Shown here: positions 58,944 through 64,000 of the stretch, one piece after another
Layout of the letters: the number at the start of each line of letters is the position of its first letter
Numbering within the stretch: the first letter of the stretch is position 1
Assembly: GCF_004369205.1 (NCBI RefSeq)
Contig: NZ_QFGA01000001.1
Span: 310,001 to 374,000 of the forward strand
DNA length: 64,000 nucleotides
From: Pelotomaculum schinkii
GTDB taxonomy: Bacteria; Bacillota; Desulfotomaculia; Desulfotomaculales; Pelotomaculaceae
Reading direction: 5' to 3'
The notes under the pieces: model-generated
What the model was told of the DNA's origin: nothing
Seen by the model: the letters and a program-made list of their open reading frames with translations, nothing else
Database searches by the model: none
Translations under genes and position numbers: made by a program

Positions 58944-60429
58944 TCGTCCCTTAAAAATCCTGTTAGTATCCTCAGAAGTTGTCCCGTTCGCTAAAACAGG
59001 CGGACTTGCTGATGTAGCCGGTTCGCTGCCTAAGGCACTTGCTTTGGTTGGAAATGACAATGCCGGCAATGACGTCAGAGTCGTTATGCCCCGTTACCGC
59101 CAAATTGAAGGCGCTGCCTACCGTCTTGATTTTCCCGTGCACTTTAAGAACCGCTATGAAACCGCCATTATTAAAGAAAGTTCTATTGAATCTCACTACC
59201 AGGGCGCACATAAAACAATTCCCGTGTATATGGTTGAAAACTATCATTACTTTTATCGTGATAGAATGTATATGTTCGATGATGAGGCGGAGCGGTTTGC
59301 TTTCTTCTGCCGGGCTGTCCTGGAAATGCTCCCCAAGTTGGAATGGCAGCCTGATATCATCCACTGCAATGATTGGCAAAGCGGGCCGATACCACTTCTT
59401 TTAAAAACCCACTACCGCCAGGATCCTTTCTACAACCGGATAGCTACGGTTTTCACCATTCACAATCTGCAATACCAGGGTAATTTTTCGAAAGATACCT
59501 TAAAACTGCTGAACTTAGGGGAGGAATATTTTCACCCGGACCTCCTTGAGTTCTTTGGCAGCGTTAGCTATATGAAGGCCGGCATTCTGTATGCGGATAT
59601 CATCAACACCGTAAGCCGCACTTATGCGGCAGAAATTCAGCGACCCGATCTGGGTGAAAGAATGGACGGGCTGCTCCGTAAGCGCTCTGCCGACTTGTTT
59701 GGCATTGTTAACGGGATTAACTACCATGAGTTTAATCCGCGGACAGATCCACGGATCCATCGCAATTTTGATCAGTTCAGCGTTTCTAATAAAAAAGAAA
59801 ATAAGTTTGCGCTCCAGAAGGAGATGGGGCTGCCGGAGAGGGATATCCCGGTAATTGGCTTAATTACGAGGCTGGTTGACCAAAAGGGACTGGACCTGAT
59901 CAGCGAGATAATAGACCGGCTCATGCAGGAAGATATCCAGATTGTTGTTTTAGGAAGCGGAGAACCACATTATGAACAGCTATTTGAAAATATTAAAAGC
60001 CGCTATCCTGAGAAAATAGGCTTATATATTGGATTTAACGCTATACTGGCGCAGCGGATTTACGCGGGTTCGGACATGTTCCTGATGCCGTCCAGGTTTG
60101 AACCTTGCGGGCTGGGTCAGCTGATCAGCCTTCGTTATGGAACCATACCAATAGTACGCTTTACCGGTGGTTTGGCCGATACGGTTAACGATTACAATCC
60201 CGCCACCGGTTCCGGAAACGGCTTCGGCTTCTCTGAGTATGCAGGTATGGCCCTGCTTCACTCTATAAAAAAGGCCTTACAGCTGTACCGGGAGCAACCG
60301 GAACAATGGCAGTATCTGGTTAAAAACGCTATGGAACTGGACTTTTCCTGGGCCCGCTCGGGGGTGGAATACCTCCAGCTTTATCAGGAGGCCATAACAC
60401 GGCATCTGGATATGCAAAGAATTGCTTAA
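58936..60429 (+). CDS. glgA: Glycogen (starch) synthase
   Basis: GT5 family glucosyltransferase that extends glycogen from ADP-glucose. It has 497 residues. It shows the ADP-glucose-binding KTGGLADVAGSLPKAL, IIHCNDWQSGPIP, TIHNLQYQGNF, VNGINYHEFNP, and the C-terminal MPSRFEPCGLGQLISLRYGTIPIVR with the catalytic Glu. It overlaps galT and is followed by a strong terminator. glgB, glgC and glgP are not adjacent. Confidence 0.97.
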   Translation: MFDRPLKILLVSSEVVPFAKTGGLADVAGSLPKALALVGNDNAGNDVRVVMPRYRQIEGAAYRLDFPVHFKNRYETAIIKESSIESHYQGAHKTIPVYMVENYHYFYRDRMYMFDDEAERFAFFCRAVLEMLPKLEWQPDIIHCNDWQSGPIPLLLKTHYRQDPFYNRIATVFTIHNLQYQGNFSKDTLKLLNLGEEYFHPDLLEFFGSVSYMKAGILYADIINTVSRTYAAEIQRPDLGERMDGLLRKRSADLFGIVNGINYHEFNPRTDPRIHRNFDQFSVSNKKENKFALQKEMGLPERDIPVIGLITRLVDQKGLDLISEIIDRLMQEDIQIVVLGSGEPHYEQLFENIKSRYPEKIGLYIGFNAILAQRIYAGSDMFLMPSRFEPCGLGQLISLRYGTIPIVRFTGGLADTVNDYNPATGSGNGFGFSEYAGMALLHSIKKALQLYREQPEQWQYLVKNAMELDFSWARSGVEYLQLYQEAITRHLDMQRIA

Positions 60430-60475
60430 AAACCACAAATGCCCTTCCCGGCGGGAGGGCATTTGTGGTTTTTAT
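60430..60475 (+). terminator. Terminator after glgA
   Basis: AACCACAAATGCCCT / AGGGCATTTGTGGTT, a 15-pair stem with TCCCGGCGGG as inner part, followed by TTTATC. Very strong hairpin. Confidence 0.93.
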
Positions 60476-60478
60476 CTC

Positions 60479-60525
60479 GTCATCTGCCTCACTGTCTCAA
60501 AAATATTGCTCGAAAAGGCTTGACT
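60479..60525 (+). repeat. Second copy of the dispersed repeat seen at 20893-20939
   Basis: TCATCTGCCTCAC, TGTCTCAA and TTGCTCGAAAAGGCT match the minus strand of 20893-20939 with a few changes over about 47 bp. It lies just past the glgA terminator in a gene-free 266 bp gap. Confidence 0.75.
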
Positions 60526-60668
60526 ACTTACATTTTTATTTTTTAGGTAGGGTTAATGTCTATTACAGAGAAGTAATAATTTAAGATGCTCCAAAGTCAT
60601 CTTATTTTTATCGCCTTTTCCAACCGGTCCTTGGAAAGAGTCACTGAAGAGAACGATAGGGGGGAAGC

Positions 60669-60690
60669 GGTAACCGCCGGGCCGGTTACC
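60669..60690 (+). promoter_or_regulatory. Hairpin between ribosome site and start of mutT
   Basis: GGTAACCG (60669-60676) / CGGTTACC (60683-60690), an eight-pair stem with a six-base loop. It lies between GGGGGGAAG (about 60659-60667) and ATG 60696. Folding would bring the purine-rich site close to the start codon, or mask it. Confidence 0.6.
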
Positions 60691-60695
60691 CTAAA

Positions 60696-61106
60696 ATGCG
60701 GACAGTAAACGTCACCGCTGCAATTATTGAACGTGGCCGCGAGATATTAATTTCCCAGCGTTTGAAAGGTTCCCACATGGGTCTCAAATGGGAATTCCCC
60801 GGCGGCAAGATTGAGCCTGGCGAAAGCCCGGAGGAATGTCTGAGGAGGGAAATCAAGGAGGAGCTTGACCTTGATATCCGGGTTGGGGATCGCTTGATGA
60901 TTGTAGAACACCAGTACGAAGAATTGAAGGTGATTCTATACTGCTACCGGTGCAGTTATCTGGGAGGAGAGACAAAGGCAAAGGATTGCCATGACTTCAG
61001 GTGGGTGGTTATCGGGGATTTAAAAAGTTTCGATTTTGCCGAAGCAGATCTCCCGGTGGTAAGATATTTAACAGCGCAAGCAGGATCTGATGCAGGATCT
61101 GATTAA
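60696..61106 (+). CDS. mutT: MutT-like NUDIX hydrolase (8-oxo-dGTP diphosphatase type)
   Basis: A 136-residue NUDIX enzyme. The Nudix box is GGKIEPGESPEECLRREIKE followed by ELDLDI. The ISQRLKGSHMGLKWEFPGGK and EHQYEELKVILYCYRC segments fit the MutT/NudG branch that cleans oxidised nucleotides. The C-terminus carries a short direct duplication, GSD-A-GSD. An unusual hairpin precedes the start. The 61107-61170 gap is empty. Confidence 0.87.
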   Translation: MRTVNVTAAIIERGREILISQRLKGSHMGLKWEFPGGKIEPGESPEECLRREIKEELDLDIRVGDRLMIVEHQYEELKVILYCYRCSYLGGETKAKDCHDFRWVVIGDLKSFDFAEADLPVVRYLTAQAGSDAGSD

Positions 61107-61170
61107 TGCATTATCCCACTATTTTGTAATTGCCGGATAATCTACACATCCTGGGGCTATTGCTTGTCAC

Positions 61171-62430
61171 CTAAAAGAACGAACAAAAAGGAGACAGGTT
61201 TCCTTCTTCAGTAAAAGTAATATCCTCCGGCGCTCCTAGAACCTGAATGAAAGGCAGGTGTTCAATCTCCTGAAGGACCTTTACAGAAACAAGCATCTCG
61301 GACAGGTGCAGGGTGTTATAGATACGGGCTATCTTTAACTCAGCGCCAGCCCTCCCGCCAAGGCTCCTGATCGCTGCTGCAATCGCGTCCCGGTCATTGG
61401 GCAGGCTCATGGGGATCATGGCCCGCTGGACGAAGGTACTGGTGAGAGCATTGAGATTTATAACCCGGCGATCCAGCCTGGCCACCAGGCGCTCAGTCGT
61501 AAAGTCAGCCAGTCCTATACCATAAGCGTTGCCGTGCGCTTCCCTCGCTACGTCCAGGACTACGATTCTTTTAAAACTTGGGATTTGCGGCTCTGTTGAA
61601 CCTTGGATCCTTAACCGGCCGATGACATTTGTATCCATTCCAGTGCCGCTGATGTTTTTACCTATTTGGTCAACAACAAGGACATCCAGGTCAGCCGTCG
61701 GAAGGCCCGGTAAAAACTGTCTGGCTTCCTCCAGCAGGAGCTTTTCACCATGTAAAAAATCTTCCGGTTGCAGGGCAACCAGCTTGCGCGTCTGTTCGTA
61801 GGAGTCTTCCAGCACGGCCAGTCCCAGTACCACCGGAATATTATTCAATACTACCAGACCACCCTCTGCCACCGCTCTGGACAGGAGTCCCGGCTCGCAG
61901 CCATGCAGGGAAGCGGCCCCCGCCGGCCCGCCCAGGCCTACGGCCAGCATTTTCAGCAGACCGCTTTCGTGGTCTCCATGAAATGAGGTATGAGGCTTGA
62001 TACGGTTAACAACAACAATAGCGTCACATTGCAGCGCACTTTTTTTAATGAATACATCCCCGTAAAAGGCCCTGCCGACAACCAGCGAATCGATTGAGCA
62101 ATCCAGGGGAGCTCCCAACCTGTCTTCCGATATGCCGAGTGAATTAAGCAACGCTAATTGTCCTTCCGGGACGCCGCCGCCATGGCTGCCCATGGCGGCA
62201 AGTATAATCGGCCTTCCACCCAGAGATTTTACCAGATCAACAACTTGCCGCAGGATTAAGGCAATATTTCTGATCCCCCTGCTGCCGGCAGTGATACCCA
62301 CCAGCGCGCCCGGCCTGATTTTAGACGCAAAGCCCGCGTCAACCAGCGTCTTTCTTACTTCTGCTGCAGGATCAGCCAGCGGCAGGCTCGGCAAGGTCTG
62401 CCTGATTCTAACCATCTTTGGGAAAATCAT
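61171..62430 (-). CDS. LarA/DUF2088-type lactate racemase domain protein
   Basis: A 419-residue protein of the lactate-racemase-like group. Features are VGITAGSRGIRN, ILAAMGSHGGGVPEGQ, VVNRIKPHTSFHGDHESGLLKMLAVGLGG, VDQIGKNISGTGMDTNVIGR and LDVAREAHGNAYGIGLADF. It conserves the GSHGG and KPHTSFHGxxESG regions but lacks larB, larC and larE nearby, so it may not be a nickel-pincer racemase. ATG start. It abuts an Asp23-family gene upstream with two bases between them. Confidence 0.8.
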   Translation of the reverse strand: MIFPKMVRIRQTLPSLPLADPAAEVRKTLVDAGFASKIRPGALVGITAGSRGIRNIALILRQVVDLVKSLGGRPIILAAMGSHGGGVPEGQLALLNSLGISEDRLGAPLDCSIDSLVVGRAFYGDVFIKKSALQCDAIVVVNRIKPHTSFHGDHESGLLKMLAVGLGGPAGAASLHGCEPGLLSRAVAEGGLVVLNNIPVVLGLAVLEDSYEQTRKLVALQPEDFLHGEKLLLEEARQFLPGLPTADLDVLVVDQIGKNISGTGMDTNVIGRLRIQGSTEPQIPSFKRIVVLDVAREAHGNAYGIGLADFTTERLVARLDRRVINLNALTSTFVQRAMIPMSLPNDRDAIAAAIRSLGGRAGAELKIARIYNTLHLSEMLVSVKVLQEIEHLPFIQVLGAPEDITFTEEGNLSPFCSFF

Positions 62431-62432
62431 CT

Positions 62433-62843
62433 CTATTTTATCCGCCCGTCTTCATCCTTGTTCTCTGTGCCAAAGGAAACACCCTGTACATTTACGTTGA
62501 CTTCCAGGACTCTTAAACCGGTCATGCTTTCCACGGCGTTTTTTACTTTTGTTTGAATCTGGCAGGCCACATCTTTGATAGGGGCGCCGTATTCAACAAT
62601 AACAAAAATATCTATAGTTGCTTCTTGCTCGCCAACTTCTGCTTTAACTCCCCTGGACAGGTTTTTGCGTCCCAGTTTCTCGGCAAGTCCACCGGCTATT
62701 CCCCCGGTCATTCCGCTTACGCCCTGGATCTCCATGGCGGCCATGCCTGCAATGATTTTGACCACTTCATCGGATATCTTAACGGAACCGCTATCACTAC
62801 CCTTTATAATAAGCTGGTTAATTTGGTCTTCCAACCTTTTCAC
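62433..62843 (-). CDS. Asp23/Gls24 family envelope stress protein
   Basis: A 136-residue Asp23-family protein. It shows GSVKISDEVVKIIAGMAAMEIQGV, EVGEQEATIDIFVIVEYG, QIQTKVKNAVESMTGL and VNVNVQGVSF. Family members sit at the membrane or in the cytoplasm and respond to envelope or alkaline stress. ATG start with AGGTG just upstream. It is translated with the LarA-type gene that follows. Confidence 0.92.
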   Translation of the reverse strand: MKRLEDQINQLIIKGSDSGSVKISDEVVKIIAGMAAMEIQGVSGMTGGIAGGLAEKLGRKNLSRGVKAEVGEQEATIDIFVIVEYGAPIKDVACQIQTKVKNAVESMTGLRVLEVNVNVQGVSFGTENKDEDGRIK

Positions 62844-62985
62844 CTCCCAATATTTTCAAGTTCAATTATATCATTCACATTAAATCCATGTCCATAAAAA
62901 GGCTCTTAAAAGTTCAGGCAGAAAAAGGAAAGGGCATAATCGGGTAGAATATTCAGTAAAAGAATCCTTAGGAGGAGGTATAGCC

Positions 62986-63861
62986 GTGTCACTTTACCGT
63001 ACCATGTTATTTGTACCCGCCGACAACCTGCGCAAGGCGGGCAAGGCGCTGATGTTAAACGCCGATGGGGTTGTGCTCGACCTGGAGGATGCCGTGGCGA
63101 TCAGCGAAAAGGCCCATGCCAGGCAATCGCTTAAAGAAGCCCTTACATTACCCCGCCGGGGGGATGTATTCATCCGGGTTAACAGCGCCCAAACTGATTT
63201 TATCCTGGCCGACCTCCAGGCAGCGGTGGTTCAAGGTATAAAAGGCGTTGTGTTGGCAAAATCCGAGTCCGCCGAGGAAATCCGTCAAATTGATTGGCTG
63301 ATGAGATTGTTTGAAAAGGAAAGAGGACTCCCGCCAGGCGCCTTGGAAATAATACCTTTTATCGAAAGCGCTAACGCGATTATGAACGCCTATGCCATTG
63401 CCGCCGCCTCCCCGCGTGTCAGCAGGATGTTCCTGGGAGGAGTCGACTATGTCCAGGATATCGGAACCAGCTTTTCCAAGGCCGGTTCAGAACTCTTTTA
63501 CGCCCGTTCACAGCTTGTCGTGGCTTCCCGCGCGGCGGGCATAGAAGCTCCCATTGATACGGTTTATCCGGATTTTAAGGATATTGAAGGTCTGGTGGCG
63601 GACGCCAAATTAGTGCGCCAGATGGGCTTCCAAGGCAAACTTGCCATCCACCCTGGACAAATCGCGCCTTTAAACGAAGTATTCGCCCCCACGGCGGAGG
63701 AAATTGCCTGGGCCAAAAAGATTGTAGTTGTTTTTGACGAGTCCGAAGCCAAGGGACAGGCTATTTTACAGGTGGACGGGAAAATGATTGAATACCCTAT
63801 CGCCAACCGTGCCCGCAGAATCCTCCAACTGGCTGAACTGCTGGCAAATAAGCTCGAGTAA
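62986..63861 (+). CDS. CitE-like CoA ester lyase (HpcH/HpaI aldolase family)
   Basis: A TIM-barrel lyase of 291 residues related to citrate lyase beta and malyl-CoA lyase. It shows RTMLFVPADNLRKAGKAL, GVVLDLEDAV, VFIRVNS, ALEIIPFIESANAI with the Glu ligand, and FQGKLAIHPGQIAPLNEVF. GTG start with AGGAGGAGG upstream. No citF or citD follows in the window. A similar strong ribosome site for another gene begins 100 bp downstream. Confidence 0.92.
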   Translation: MSLYRTMLFVPADNLRKAGKALMLNADGVVLDLEDAVAISEKAHARQSLKEALTLPRRGDVFIRVNSAQTDFILADLQAAVVQGIKGVVLAKSESAEEIRQIDWLMRLFEKERGLPPGALEIIPFIESANAIMNAYAIAAASPRVSRMFLGGVDYVQDIGTSFSKAGSELFYARSQLVVASRAAGIEAPIDTVYPDFKDIEGLVADAKLVRQMGFQGKLAIHPGQIAPLNEVFAPTAEEIAWAKKIVVVFDESEAKGQAILQVDGKMIEYPIANRARRILQLAELLANKLE

Positions 63862-63970
63862 ACGAATATAGTTTGGTATTTCAGGTAGTCTCTGGGTAAA
63901 ATATCCTTGTCCGTTGCGTTTATCACAAGAGTTTGGCAAAAGTAAGAAGACTCACAAGGAGGAGGCCCTT

Positions 63971-64000
63971 ATGCTAAAAAGCAAGGTGTTGCTGCCCAGT
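63971..64000 (+). CDS. Start of a further gene, truncated by the window edge
   Basis: ATG 63971 is preceded by AAGGAGGAGG at a good distance. Only ten codons (MLKSKVLLPS) are visible, so no function can be given. It is probably in one operon with the CitE-like gene. Confidence 0.5.
   Translation, partial: MLKSKVLLPS

Overview
This window looks like a chromosome segment of an anaerobic, endospore-forming, low-GC Gram-positive bacterium of the Clostridia, probably a Peptococcaceae-type organism (Pelotomaculum/Desulfotomaculum relatives). The call rests on strong AGGAGG-type ribosome binding sites with frequent GTG and TTG starts, the order rimO - FtsH-like - cinA - recA - recX - rny - ymdB-like - spoVS, a CGAAC-type Gram-positive LexA box before recA, SpoVS and a Cys-rich coat-like protein, and a 2-hydroxyacyl-CoA dehydratase-type activase with two DUF2229-type partners. 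This assignment is from gene content only; no database search was possible.

Region by region. 1-15.8 kb is housekeeping: rimO (5' end outside the window), a short FtsH-like protease with a small membrane partner, a cinA that has lost its N-terminal domain beside a dead IS200/IS605-type TnpB remnant, a DEAD-box helicase, recA/recX with SOS control, a structured RNA candidate in front of rny, rny, a YmdB-like phosphodiesterase, spoVS, a dipeptidase, a PHP phosphatase and an LL-diaminopimelate-type aminotransferase. 15.9-23.7 kb is a cobalamin-riboswitch-controlled cluster for the late steps of adenosylcobalamin synthesis (cobU, cobQ, cbiB, cbiA, cobS, cobD, cobC).

23.7-40.1 kb is an AT-rich accessory island. 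It carries two giant secreted subtilases. One has two six-blade Kelch propellers, PPC and FN3 domains and a cohesin-like C-terminus. The other is fused to a complete Rhs/YD shell ending in a WHH-type HNH nuclease toxin. The Rhs toxin is followed by a DUF2019-like immunity gene, then by an orphan Rhs C-terminal cassette with a different HNH-like tip and its own HEAT-like immunity gene. Behind this lie Rhs fossils, a lipoprotein gene and a duplicated piece of the nagA 3' end that marks the island's edge. This polymorphic-toxin locus is the most exciting part of the window.

40.1-64 kb returns to core functions: nagA, an ISLre2-type insertion sequence followed by a large palindrome, guaB, a lone acuA, a triple winged-helix/coiled-coil protein of unknown role, two CAP-domain proteins (one under a c-di-AMP riboswitch), coat-like proteins, a cysteine-desulfurase-like enzyme, the activase/DUF2229 trio, hsp20, nudF, minC, a galT-glgA operon, mutT, a LarA-type protein, an Asp23-family protein and a CitE-like lyase. 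No tRNA, rRNA or CRISPR array was seen.
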